A stretch of 15,834 nt of DNA from Candidatus Zixiibacteriota bacterium (lineage in GTDB: Bacteria; SM23-81). Below the pieces are notes generated by a model. The model made no database searches, was not told where the DNA came from, and saw only the letters and a program-made list of their open reading frames with translations. Within the stretch, counting starts at the first letter, position 1. Every line of letters begins with the position of its first letter. A program made the position numbers and the translations under genes. Location of the stretch: NCBI GenBank assembly GCA_030628225.1, contig DAOVRJ010000026.1, forward strand, positions 1 through 15,834. Direction: 5' to 3'. This document shows positions 4,869 to 11,949 of this stretch, piece after piece.

Positions 4869-6050
4869 ATGGCAAAAACTCTAGGATTGACGGGAAACGA
4901 GGCTGTTGCCTATGCCATAATGCAGATCAACCCCGATGTAATGGCCGCCTATCCCATCACACCGCAGACAGCGCTAGTGCAAAAATTCGCGGACTTCTTG
5001 GCCGATGGCGACGTGGATACCGAGATGATCCTGGTGGAATCCGAGCACAGCGCCATGAGTGCTACTGTGGGGGCTTCCGCAGCAGGAGCCCGGGCGATGA
5101 CCGCCACCGCCGCCAACGGCCTGGCCCTGATGTGGGAAATAGTCTACATCGCCGCATCAAACCGGCTGCCCATCGTCATGCCGGTGATCAACCGGGCCCT
5201 CTCAGCACCCATCAACATTCTCTGCGATCACAGCGACACCATGGGCTGCCGCGACACGGGCTGGATCCAGATCTATAGCGAGAATGCCCAGGAGGCCTAC
5301 GAGAATACCATCCAGGCGGTGAGAATCGCCGAGCATCCGGATGTGCTTCTGCCGGCGATGGTCACCCAGGATGGCTTCATCATCAGTCACGGGATGGAGG
5401 ACGTCACCATTCTGGAGAAGGAGCAGGTTCAGAAATTCGTGGGGGAATACAAACCCCATTACCCCCTGCTTGACCCGGAGCATCCGGTGAGCTATGGTCC
5501 CATCGATTTCCACGATTTCTATTTCGAGCACAAAAAGCCCCAGGTCGACGCCATGGAAAACGCCAAACAGGTGATCCTGGATGTGGGCCGCGAGTTCAGC
5601 AAGCTGAGCGGCCGGGAGTACGGCTTTTTCGACGCCTACAGGATGGAAGACGCCGAGATCGTGGCCATAATGATGAGCTCCACGGCCGGCACCACCCGCC
5701 CGGTGGTGGATGAGCTGCGCCGGCAGGGAATCAAAGCCGGGCTGCTGAAACTGCGCGTCTTCCGACCTTTCCCGGCCGAGGAGATCGTCGCCGCCCTGCA
5801 GGGCAAAAAAGCCGTGGCCATCCTCGATCGGGCTATCTCCTTTGGTGCTCAGGGAGGAGCTCTGTTCTCCGAGGTTTGTTCCGCCCTCTACAATGCCGGC
5901 CAGCGCATCCCGGTAATTAATTTCCTCTACGGCCTGGGAGGACGGCCCGCCGAGATAGAAAATATCCAGGAAGTCTACCAGAAACTTCAACGGATCGTCC
6001 AAACCGGGAAGGTTGACAACCTAATAAATTATCTGAATCTGCGTGAATAG
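4869..6050 (+). CDS. porA: 2-oxoacid:ferredoxin oxidoreductase, alpha subunit (probably pyruvate)
   Basis: This 393-residue alpha subunit corresponds to the domain of PFOR that binds the pyrimidine side of thiamine diphosphate and closes the active site. Visible signatures are AAYPITPQT (26-34), ESEHSAM (58-64), the TATAANGLALMWE stretch (78-90), NRALSAPIN (108-116) and RDTGWIQIYSEN (128-139). A transketolase C-terminal-like domain with KLRVFRPFPAEEIV lies near 300. These fit PorA better than the shorter KorA or IorA proteins. I chose ATG 4869 because AGGA (4860-4863) lies five bases before it; GTG 4857 is an in-frame alternative adding four residues. The stop codon overlaps the ribosome binding site of porB. 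Confidence 0.93.
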   Translation: MAKTLGLTGNEAVAYAIMQINPDVMAAYPITPQTALVQKFADFLADGDVDTEMILVESEHSAMSATVGASAAGARAMTATAANGLALMWEIVYIAASNRLPIVMPVINRALSAPINILCDHSDTMGCRDTGWIQIYSENAQEAYENTIQAVRIAEHPDVLLPAMVTQDGFIISHGMEDVTILEKEQVQKFVGEYKPHYPLLDPEHPVSYGPIDFHDFYFEHKKPQVDAMENAKQVILDVGREFSKLSGREYGFFDAYRMEDAEIVAIMMSSTAGTTRPVVDELRRQGIKAGLLKLRVFRPFPAEEIVAALQGKKAVAILDRAISFGAQGGALFSEVCSALYNAGQRIPVINFLYGLGGRPAEIENIQEVYQKLQRIVQTGKVDNLINYLNLRE

Positions 6051-6058
6051 GAGGACCA

Positions 6059-6976
6059 ATGCCCGGTCTTAAGGAATTATCAAAAAGAAAGGAGCTGCTC
6101 TCCAGTGGCCACAGGATGTGCCCCGGATGTGCGGCGCCAGTGATCATCAGACAGGTTTTGCTCAGCACCACCACCAATGTCGTGGTAGGCAATGCCACCG
6201 GCTGTCTGGAAGTCTCCACCTCCATCTTTCCGTACACTTCATGGAGATGTTCGTGGATCCACAACGCCTTCGAGAATGCGGCCTCTACCGTCAGCGGCGT
6301 GGAAACCGCCTATCGGGCCCTGAAGAAAAGGGGCAGGTTGGATGCCGACTACCGGTTCATCGCCGTAGCCGGTGACGGCGGAACTTACGACATCGGCCTG
6401 CAGGCTCTCTCCGGGGCTCTGGAGCGCGGCCACAAGATGCTGTACATCTGTTATGATAACGAAGCATACATGAACACAGGCATCCAGCGATCCAGCTCCA
6501 CGCCTCTGGGAGCGCACACCACTACCACCCCCGCCGGCAAGGTGATTCCCGGAAAGCGGGAATTTGCCAAGGACCTAACCGGCATCGTCGCTGCCCATAA
6601 CATACCCTATCTGGCCCAGGCCTCGCCCAGCCACTGGCGCGACCTGACCAACAAGGTGGCCAAGGCCTTAGAGGCCGATGGACCCAGCTTCCTCAACATC
6701 ATCTCTCCCTGCCCACCGGGCTGGCGCTATCCTCAACATCTGACCATCAAGATGGCCCGCCTGGCGGTGGAGACCTGTTTCTGGCCGCTTTACGAGGTGG
6801 AAAACGGCGTCTGGAAGATCAACCATATGCCCAAGGAGAAAAAGCCCCTGGATGAGTGGACCAAGCAGCAGGGGCGATTCAGCCACCTGTACGAGCCAAA
6901 AAACAAACACATTCTGGAAAAGACCCAGGCGGAAGTGGATCGCCGCTGGGAGGAACTTCAGCGCAGGGCCAGTTGA
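6059..6976 (+). CDS. porB: 2-oxoacid:ferredoxin oxidoreductase, beta subunit (probably pyruvate)
   Basis: This is the catalytic beta subunit holding the thiamine diphosphate and the proximal [4Fe-4S] cluster. The TPP motif is GDGGTYDIG (105-113), ending with CYDNEAYMNTG (131-141). Four cysteines expected to hold the cluster are present: Cys21, Cys24, Cys49 and Cys218. The segment NTGIQRSSSTPLGAHTTTTP (139-158) is typical of pyruvate enzymes, which is the main reason for favouring pyruvate. The protein has 305 residues, normal for the family. ATG 6059 has AGGAGG (6049-6054) overlapping the porA stop. With porG, porD and porA it makes a complete set in the order gamma-delta-alpha-beta, as in Thermotoga and many archaea. 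Confidence 0.94.
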   Translation: MPGLKELSKRKELLSSGHRMCPGCAAPVIIRQVLLSTTTNVVVGNATGCLEVSTSIFPYTSWRCSWIHNAFENAASTVSGVETAYRALKKRGRLDADYRFIAVAGDGGTYDIGLQALSGALERGHKMLYICYDNEAYMNTGIQRSSSTPLGAHTTTTPAGKVIPGKREFAKDLTGIVAAHNIPYLAQASPSHWRDLTNKVAKALEADGPSFLNIISPCPPGWRYPQHLTIKMARLAVETCFWPLYEVENGVWKINHMPKEKKPLDEWTKQQGRFSHLYEPKNKHILEKTQAEVDRRWEELQRRAS

Positions 6977-7025
6977 GTCGAGAGACAGAATACGGCAAGA
7001 ACCTTGGGGAAGTGAGAACGATGAG

Positions 7026-7604
7026 ATGAATCTGCCGAACAAGCTCACGGTGACACGAATTATTTTAAGTCCCGTTTTCATGGTCTCCTTTCTCATCGAC
7101 AACATCTACTCCCGGTACTTTGCCCTGTTCATCTTCGGCGTGGCCTCCCTCACCGACTTGTACGATGGCCACTTAGCCAGAAAAACGGGGGTGGTCACCA
7201 GCTTCGGCAAATTCATGGATCCGCTGGCAGATAAGCTGCTGACCTCAACCGCCTTTATCGCCTTCGTGGCCCTGGGGTATGTGAAAAGCTGGATCGTTCT
7301 GCCCATTATCGGTCGAGAGTTTTTCATCACTGGCCTGCGAGCCATGGCTGCCTATCGTGGAGTGGTCATTACGTCCAGTATACTGGCCAAGTGGAAGACG
7401 GCCAGCCAGATGGTGGTCATATTTTTTATCCTGCTGTTCACTAATCTGAGAATGACATGGCCTGCCCTGAGCTTACATCACTCCTGGTTGTCCGAAGACA
7501 AGGTGCTCAACGGGCTGGTCATGGTAACCATGGTGTTGACATTGGTCTCGGGAGTCGACTACATCGTCAAGAACGCCACCTTGATCAAGGGCATGATGAA
7601 ATGA
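7026..7604 (+). CDS. pgsA: CDP-diacylglycerol--glycerol-3-phosphate 3-phosphatidyltransferase
   Basis: PgsA joins CDP-diacylglycerol and glycerol-3-phosphate to phosphatidylglycerol phosphate, the first committed step to phosphatidylglycerol and cardiolipin, in the inner membrane. The 192-residue protein begins MNLPNKLTVTRI, the usual PgsA start. It carries the intact CDP-alcohol phosphotransferase motif: Asp44, Asp47-Gly48, Ala51-Arg52, Gly61, Asp65, Asp69. Several hydrophobic segments (about 11-40, 70-90, 125-140, 165-180) fit a polytopic membrane protein. ATG 7026 is chosen by this N-terminus; the ribosome binding site is weak (GTGAG, nine bases upstream). It lies 49 bases after porB. pgpA, the next enzyme in the pathway, follows. 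Confidence 0.94.
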   Translation: MNLPNKLTVTRIILSPVFMVSFLIDNIYSRYFALFIFGVASLTDLYDGHLARKTGVVTSFGKFMDPLADKLLTSTAFIAFVALGYVKSWIVLPIIGREFFITGLRAMAAYRGVVITSSILAKWKTASQMVVIFFILLFTNLRMTWPALSLHHSWLSEDKVLNGLVMVTMVLTLVSGVDYIVKNATLIKGMMK

Positions 7605-7642
7605 TGGCCGTCGATGGACCGGTTGGCCTTGACCCTGGTTCC

Positions 7643-7648
7643 AGGAGG
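7643..7648 (+). promoter_or_regulatory. Ribosome binding site of pgpA, pointing to an ATC start
   Basis: AGGAGG at 7643-7648 is followed by TTTTGA and then ATC at 7655, a spacing of six bases. A TTG at 7651 is only two bases away and in the wrong frame. The position of this site is the main argument that translation begins at or very near 7655. Confidence 0.55.
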
Positions 7649-7654
7649 TTTTGA

Positions 7655-8113
7655 ATCGCCATCTTTCTCACCAAGGCCGACAGGATCATCGCCACAGGTG
7701 TATTCGTAGGGCACTTCCCCATCGCCCCGGGGACGGCGGGAACCATTGTAGCAGCGGCCATCTACTGGTTCTTAAGGCTGGACATCCTCCTGGTCGGCGG
7801 GGTTTTCATTCTGCTGTTCTTTCTGTTGGGGGTACGAGCCAGCACGGCCATGGAGCGACAATTAGGGCAGGACCCTTCTCAGGTCGTGGTAGATGAGATG
7901 GTCGGGTTCTGGATTGCCCTGTTTGCTCTGCCCAGAAGTCTGATCCTGGTAGCCATCGGCTTTTTCCTCTTTCGCCTCTTTGACATCTGGAAACCCTTCC
8001 CTATTCGCCGGACCGAGCGACTGCGGGAAGGATGGGGAATCATGGTTGATGACGCCCTGGCTGGTATCTACACCAACGTGTTGCTGCAATTGGCCTTGAT
8101 CCTGCGCGGTTGA
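7655..8113 (+). CDS. pgpA: Phosphatidylglycerophosphatase A, apparent non-canonical ATC start
   Basis: PgpA removes the terminal phosphate of phosphatidylglycerol phosphate, completing phosphatidylglycerol synthesis after PgsA. From 7655 the frame encodes 152 residues with the whole family pattern: ATGVFVGHFPIAPGTAGT (13-30), VVVDEMVGFWIALFALP (77-93), FRLFDIWKPFPI (106-117) and GIMVDDALAG (128-137). The problem is the start. No ATG, GTG or TTG occurs in frame before the conserved N-terminal segment, and TGA (7652-7654) directly precedes it. AGGAGG six bases upstream suggests ATC 7655 as start. Alternatively a base is wrong (C7657 to G would make ATG), or the TGA interrupts a longer frame from ATG 7601, which overlaps the pgsA stop. 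The first conventional start, ATG 7850, would lose essential residues. Confidence 0.82.
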   Translation: MAIFLTKADRIIATGVFVGHFPIAPGTAGTIVAAAIYWFLRLDILLVGGVFILLFFLLGVRASTAMERQLGQDPSQVVVDEMVGFWIALFALPRSLILVAIGFFLFRLFDIWKPFPIRRTERLREGWGIMVDDALAGIYTNVLLQLALILRG

Positions 8114-8122
8114 GGCGGACCA

Positions 8123-9367
8123 ATGGAACAGCCTATGAAGGTCGAGATCATCACCATCGGGGATGAGCTCCTCTGGGGACAGGTGGCCGACACTAACGCA
8201 GTCTTTTTAGGACGCAGGCTGATCCAGATGGATCTGCAACCTCAATGGCGGACCACTGTAGGAGACAACCCCGAGAGCATCGGGCAGGCCCTGATCCTGG
8301 CCCTGAAAAGGTCCCGGCTGATTCTGATCACCGGTGGCCTGGGGCCCACCGAGGATGATGTCACACGCAGTGCCCTGGCACAGGCTCTGGGACGTCGCCT
8401 TGTCCTGGACGAACAAGCCCTTCAGGACATCCGGGAGCGTCTGGAGAGTCGCGGCCATAGGATGCTCAGCAGCCAGCAATCTTTGGCCCTCCTCCCCCAG
8501 GGGGCCAAGACACTGGACAACCCTCAGGGAACGGCTCCGGGCTTGAAGTTGGAAGTGGACAGCAGGCTCATCTACATCTTGCCGGGAGTGCCCCGGGAGA
8601 TGCAGGCCATCTTCGAGCAAGAGGTGGCCCCTGCTCTGAGGAAGATCTCAACTGAGCGGGTCATCCGGCGACGACGGCTGAGGACGGTGGATATCGGGGA
8701 GTCAGCCCTCAGCGAGAAACTGAGGGGAGTGGCCAGAAAGGGCATCCGCCTATCTTACCTTCCCCAGCCATGGGGGGTAGACCTGTGGCTGACGGCGCAC
8801 TCGGCCAACGCCCGGGAGGCCGAGATCTTCCTCTCCCGGGCAACGCGCCAGATCGAGGAACGCCTGGAGGATCAGCTCTATGGAGTCGGCGAAGACACCA
8901 TGGAGCGGGTGGTGGCCACCCTGTTGATCATGAGGCGAGCGACCATGGCGGTGGCCGAATCCTGCACCGGGGGAGCCCTGGCCGACCGTCTTACGGATGT
9001 GCCGGGCAGCTCGGCCTGTTTCGAGAGAGGCATCGTCGCGTACAGCAACCGGGCCAAACGGGAGATACTTAAAGTCCCCAAACGGATCCTGGACCGTTTT
9101 GGCGCCGTAAGCCAGGAGACAGCTGTGGCCATGGCCGAAGGGGTCCGCAAGATCAGCGGGACAGATATTGGCCTCTCCACCACGGGCATCGCCGGCCCCA
9201 CCGGGGCCACTGCCAACAAGCCCGTGGGGCTGGCCTTCGTCGGCCTGGCCCACCAGGATGGTTCCTTCGCCCGCCGTTTCCTTTTCGGACAGGATCGCCT
9301 GGTCAATAAGGAGTGTTGTGTTCAGGCGGCTCTGAACATAGTTCGACAGTATCTGCTGAAGCTCTGA
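8123..9367 (+). CDS. cinA: CinA family protein: competence/damage-inducible, NMN deamidase and ADP-ribose pyrophosphatase type
   Basis: This two-domain protein of 414 residues has the full CinA length. The N-terminal MoeA/MogA-like domain (about 6-175; COG1058 type, linked to ADP-ribose pyrophosphatase activity) shows VEIITIGDELLWGQVADTN and ITGGLGPTEDDVT (69-81). The C-terminal CinA/PncC domain (about 265-414), which in characterised members deamidates nicotinamide mononucleotide for NAD recycling, shows AVAESCTGG (276-284), GIVAYSN and GIAGPTGA (355-362). It starts ten bases after pgpA, with GAGGCGG (8112-8118) as ribosome binding site; ATG 8135 is a second possible start. cinA just before thpR and recA is a widespread order and is often linked to damage or competence regulation, though no direct evidence of that is visible here. 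Confidence 0.94.
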   Translation: MEQPMKVEIITIGDELLWGQVADTNAVFLGRRLIQMDLQPQWRTTVGDNPESIGQALILALKRSRLILITGGLGPTEDDVTRSALAQALGRRLVLDEQALQDIRERLESRGHRMLSSQQSLALLPQGAKTLDNPQGTAPGLKLEVDSRLIYILPGVPREMQAIFEQEVAPALRKISTERVIRRRRLRTVDIGESALSEKLRGVARKGIRLSYLPQPWGVDLWLTAHSANAREAEIFLSRATRQIEERLEDQLYGVGEDTMERVVATLLIMRRATMAVAESCTGGALADRLTDVPGSSACFERGIVAYSNRAKREILKVPKRILDRFGAVSQETAVAMAEGVRKISGTDIGLSTTGIAGPTGATANKPVGLAFVGLAHQDGSFARRFLFGQDRLVNKECCVQAALNIVRQYLLKL

Positions 9368-9392
9368 CTTCCAGGAGGCAAGTCCGTTCGCC

Positions 9393-9956
9393 ATGGCTCA
9401 GGTAAGAACTTTCATCGCCGTGGATCTTCCCCCGGCCGTAAAAATGCAGATCAGCCAGATCATCGACCGGCTCAGGCCTCTGAGCTCCGCGGTCCGCTGG
9501 GTGCGGTCCCAGGGTCTGCACCTGACCCTGAAATTCCTGGGGGAGATCCCCCAGGAACAACTTGAGGACATCTTCGCGGCTGTGCAGAGAGGTGTCGTGG
9601 GAATCTCGCCTTTCTCTTTTGTTTTAGCCAAGCTGGGCGGTTTTCCCAACCTCAGGCGGCCTCGAGTCATCTGGCTGGGCGTGCCTGTAGGCCAGGAGTC
9701 GCTGAAAGAACTCCAGGAACAGGTGGAGTTCCAGTTAGCCGAATGCGGCTTCCCCAGGGAGAGACGAAAGTTCTCTCCCCATCTGACTATCGGCCGGGTA
9801 AGATCTCCTCGCGGCATCCAGCCGCTTCTGAAAAGGCTGCCATCCGTCTCCTTCGAGAGCGACGAGATCTGTGTGGACACCGTGAAAGTTATGCGCAGCC
9901 AGCTTTTGCCCACCGGGGCGGAATACAGCGCTCTGAAAGTGGTCGCTCTGAAATAA
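9393..9956 (+). CDS. thpR: RNA 2',3'-cyclic phosphodiesterase (2'-5' RNA ligase family)
   Basis: This 2H phosphoesterase hydrolyses RNA 2',3'-cyclic phosphates to 2'-phosphate ends and can ligate 2'-5' bonds in vitro. The 187-residue protein begins with the typical RTFIAVDLP and carries both catalytic HxTx motifs: HLTL (43-46) and HLTI (130-133). The intervening FVLAKLGGFPN and RVIWLGV segments are also standard. Length is normal. ATG 9393 is the only start in frame near the domain. AGGAGG (9373-9378) is 14 bases upstream, longer than ideal. It lies 25 bases after cinA; the cinA-thpR-recA order recurs in many bacteria. Confidence 0.93.
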   Translation: MAQVRTFIAVDLPPAVKMQISQIIDRLRPLSSAVRWVRSQGLHLTLKFLGEIPQEQLEDIFAAVQRGVVGISPFSFVLAKLGGFPNLRRPRVIWLGVPVGQESLKELQEQVEFQLAECGFPRERRKFSPHLTIGRVRSPRGIQPLLKRLPSVSFESDEICVDTVKVMRSQLLPTGAEYSALKVVALK

Positions 9957-10114
9957 TTTGCTTTACCAGCTCGTCTTGAGAATAAAATGAAGTGGACATG
10001 CCGGGGGATCAAAAGCTGCTCTTTTCCCTCGAATCCTGTTTTTCCATAATATCAATGGTAATCCGTCAGGTTTTTTGGACACCATGAACCCCACACCGCA
10101 CGGAGGTGAGAGCA
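9957..10114. other. thpR-recA spacer, likely recA control region
   Basis: This 158-base gap is the likely site of the recA promoter. I see TAATAT at 10047-10052 and TAAAAT at 9983-9988 as possible -10 hexamers, but neither has a good -35 partner at normal spacing. A hairpin can form from GGG (within 10003-10007) and AAAAG (10010-10014 region) pairing with CTTTT and CCC (to 10028), with no adjacent T-run. No SOS box of the GAACNNNNGTTC or CTGTN8ACAG type is visible. TCGAATCCTG at 10029-10038 echoes the heptamer repeats. Confidence 0.4.
10102..10109 (+). promoter_or_regulatory. Ribosome binding site fixing the recA start
   Basis: GGAGGTGA (10102-10109) is fully complementary to the usual 16S rRNA 3' end and lies five bases before ATG 10115. 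The in-frame GTG at 10106 falls inside it and is therefore not the start. Confidence 0.8.
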
Positions 10115-11173
10115 ATGGCGGAAGAAATGAAAGCGGAGAAGGCCAAAGCCCTGGAGCTGGCCATCTCTCAAATCGAGCGCCAGTTCGGCAAGGGCTCCAT
10201 CATGAGGCTGGGAGCAGATGCGGCCAAGATCAGGATGCCGGTGATCTCCACGGGATCCCTGGGCCTGGACGCGGCCCTGGGAATCGGGGGAGTTCCCCGA
10301 GGCCGGGTGGTGGAAATCTACGGGCCGGAGGCATCCGGAAAAACAACTTTGGCCCTGCACATCATCGCCGAAGCTCAGAAGAATAAGGGGGTGGCGGCCT
10401 TCATCGATGCCGAGCACGCCCTGGATCCCAAGTACTCCCGCAACTTGGGGGTGGACATCGACAACCTGCTCATATCTCAGCCGGATACCGGAGAGCAGGC
10501 GCTGGAGATCTCCGAGACCCTGGTCCGCAGCGGGGCCATCGACGTGGTGGTCATCGACTCGGTGGCCGCTCTGGTTCCGCGGGCCGAGATCGAGGGGGAG
10601 ATGGGGGACTCCCACATGGGCCTCCAGGCCCGACTCATGTCTCAGGCCCTGCGCAAGCTCACCGGAAGCATCAGCAAGTCTAAAACCTGCGTGGTCTTCA
10701 TCAATCAGATCCGCATGAAGCTGGGGGTGATGTTCGGCAACCCGGAGACGACCACCGGTGGCAGAGCCCTCAAATTTTACGCCTCCCAGCGCCTGGACAT
10801 CCGAAGAGTGGGCGCCATCAAATCAGCAGACAGAACCATCGGTAACAGGACCCGGGTGCGGGTGGTCAAAAACAAAATGGCTCCCCCGTTCCGGGATGCG
10901 GAATTCGACATCATTTACGGAGAGGGCATCTCCCGGGAGGGCGAACTGCTGGACCTGGCCGTCGAACACGCCGTGGTGGAGAAAAGCGGTACCTGGTTTT
11001 CCTACGCCGGCGAGCGGCTGGGCCAGGGCCGCGAAAACGTCCGCCTCTTCCTCAAGGACAACCCGGACCTAACCCGGCAGATCGAGGATAAGGTAAAAGA
11101 GGCCCTGGGCCTGCAGGAGCCGAAATCGGAGGAGACGCCAAAGAAAACAGCCTCCCCGAAGGAAAAAACCTGA
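10115..11173 (+). CDS. recA: Recombinase RecA
   Basis: RecA forms filaments on single-stranded DNA, carries out homologous strand exchange and triggers LexA-type self-cleavage. The 352-residue protein has Walker A GPEASGKT (70-77), the catalytic Glu within [10 protein letters not shown] (97-106), Walker B VVVIDS (144-149), loop L1 near [10 protein letters not shown] (160-169) and loop L2 within [18 protein letters not shown] (195-212). All are intact. The C-terminal tail after about 330 is lysine-rich and mixed in charge rather than strongly acidic as in E. coli. The start is set by a perfect ribosome binding site. recX follows after 55 bases with no terminator visible, so the two are probably co-transcribed. 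Confidence 0.98.
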   Translation: MAEEMKAEKAKALELAISQIERQFGKGSIMRLGADAAKIRMPVISTGSLGLDAALGIGGVPRGRVVEIYGPEASGKTTLALHIIAEAQKNKGVAAFIDAEHALDPKYSRNLGVDIDNLLISQPDTGEQALEISETLVRSGAIDVVVIDSVAALVPRAEIEGEMGDSHMGLQARLMSQALRKLTGSISKSKTCVVFINQIRMKLGVMFGNPETTTGGRALKFYASQRLDIRRVGAIKSADRTIGNRTRVRVVKNKMAPPFRDAEFDIIYGEGISREGELLDLAVEHAVVEKSGTWFSYAGERLGQGRENVRLFLKDNPDLTRQIEDKVKEALGLQEPKSEETPKKTASPKEKT

Positions 11174-11228
11174 TATCCGCCCATTCCGCTCCCCAACCCG
11201 GGCATCCTCCCCCAGCAGATGCGGGCCG

Positions 11229-11888
11229 ATGAACCTCGGTAGCAAATCAGGCAAGCTCAGGATAACCAAGATAGAGGCCCAAAAGCGCCATCCCAAAAGG
11301 GTGTCCATTTACCTGGACGGCCGTTTCGCCCTGGGAATTGACGGCCAGGTGGCCCAGGAAATGGGGCTGCGTCAGGACCTTCTGCTCAGCCAGAGACAAC
11401 TGGAGAAAGTGATTCTGGCTGAGCAGAAGAGCAAGGCTAAAAATTACGCCCTGGACTTCATCGGTTACCGGGCCCGCAGCATCTGGGAGGTGCGGGTGCG
11501 GCTCAAGAAGAGAGACCACTGTCAGGAGGTCATCGACCAGGTCATCGAAGAGCTCATCCACAGTGGCCTTCTGGATGATCTTCAATTCGCCGCCCGCTGG
11601 GCCCAAGGCCGGATGGCCACCAAGCCCCTGGGGGAACATCTTCTCCGTCGAGAGTTGAGGTTGAAGGGCATCAGCGACGAGATCGTGGAGAAGACCGTCG
11701 CCGAGACCTTCCAGCAGATCTCCCCGCGTGAGCTGGCTGTGGACATGCTGCAGACCAGGCGAAAACGCTATCTGGAACTGGACCGCAGAAAGGCCCGGCA
11801 GCGGATGGCCGCTTTCCTGCTCAGGCGTGGATTTTCCCGGGAGGTGGTCTGGGAAGCGGTGGACCAGGTAACGAACGATAAGAACTAG
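11229..11888 (+). CDS. recX: Regulatory protein RecX
   Basis: RecX binds within the RecA filament groove and limits or modulates RecA activity. The 219-residue protein has an N-terminal domain of about 70 residues (ITKIEAQKRHPKRVSIYLDG) followed by the three-helix repeats of the family: ALDFIGYRARSIWEVRVRLK (75-94), VIEELIHSGLLDDLQFAARW (106-125), then LRRELRLKGISDEIVEKTV and, near the end, AFLLRRGFSREVVWEAVD. This matches the longer RecX form of Firmicutes and several other phyla rather than the shorter enterobacterial one. ATG 11229 lacks a clear ribosome binding site. Its position between recA and alaS is the classical order. Confidence 0.92.
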   Translation: MNLGSKSGKLRITKIEAQKRHPKRVSIYLDGRFALGIDGQVAQEMGLRQDLLLSQRQLEKVILAEQKSKAKNYALDFIGYRARSIWEVRVRLKKRDHCQEVIDQVIEELIHSGLLDDLQFAARWAQGRMATKPLGEHLLRRELRLKGISDEIVEKTVAETFQQISPRELAVDMLQTRRKRYLELDRRKARQRMAAFLLRRGFSREVVWEAVDQVTNDKN

Positions 11889-11949
11889 AGGCGATGGCCG
11901 GCCCGGTCAGGTGGCCGAAACCATAATACAGAAATTAACCAAAGATCCC

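Noticed and set aside
4739-5278. 179-codon frame over the porD-porA junction
   Set aside because: It is out of frame with two clear genes that hold conserved cluster and TPP-enzyme motifs; composition is rich in Arg, Gly and His as expected for a shadow frame.
7652-7654. TGA as selenocysteine codon in pgpA
   Set aside because: PgpA has no catalytic cysteine or selenocysteine at this point, the codon lies before the conserved domain, and I see no convincing SECIS-like hairpin just downstream. A start or sequence-error explanation is simpler.
7651-7896. 81-codon frame beginning TTG just after AGGAGG
   Set aside because: It is an out-of-frame shadow of pgpA: the other frame over the same DNA carries the conserved PgpA motifs, and the ribosome binding site is only two bases from this TTG.
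10003-10028. Hairpin after thpR as a terminator
   Set aside because: The stem is short, AT-rich and bulged, and no T-run follows it directly.
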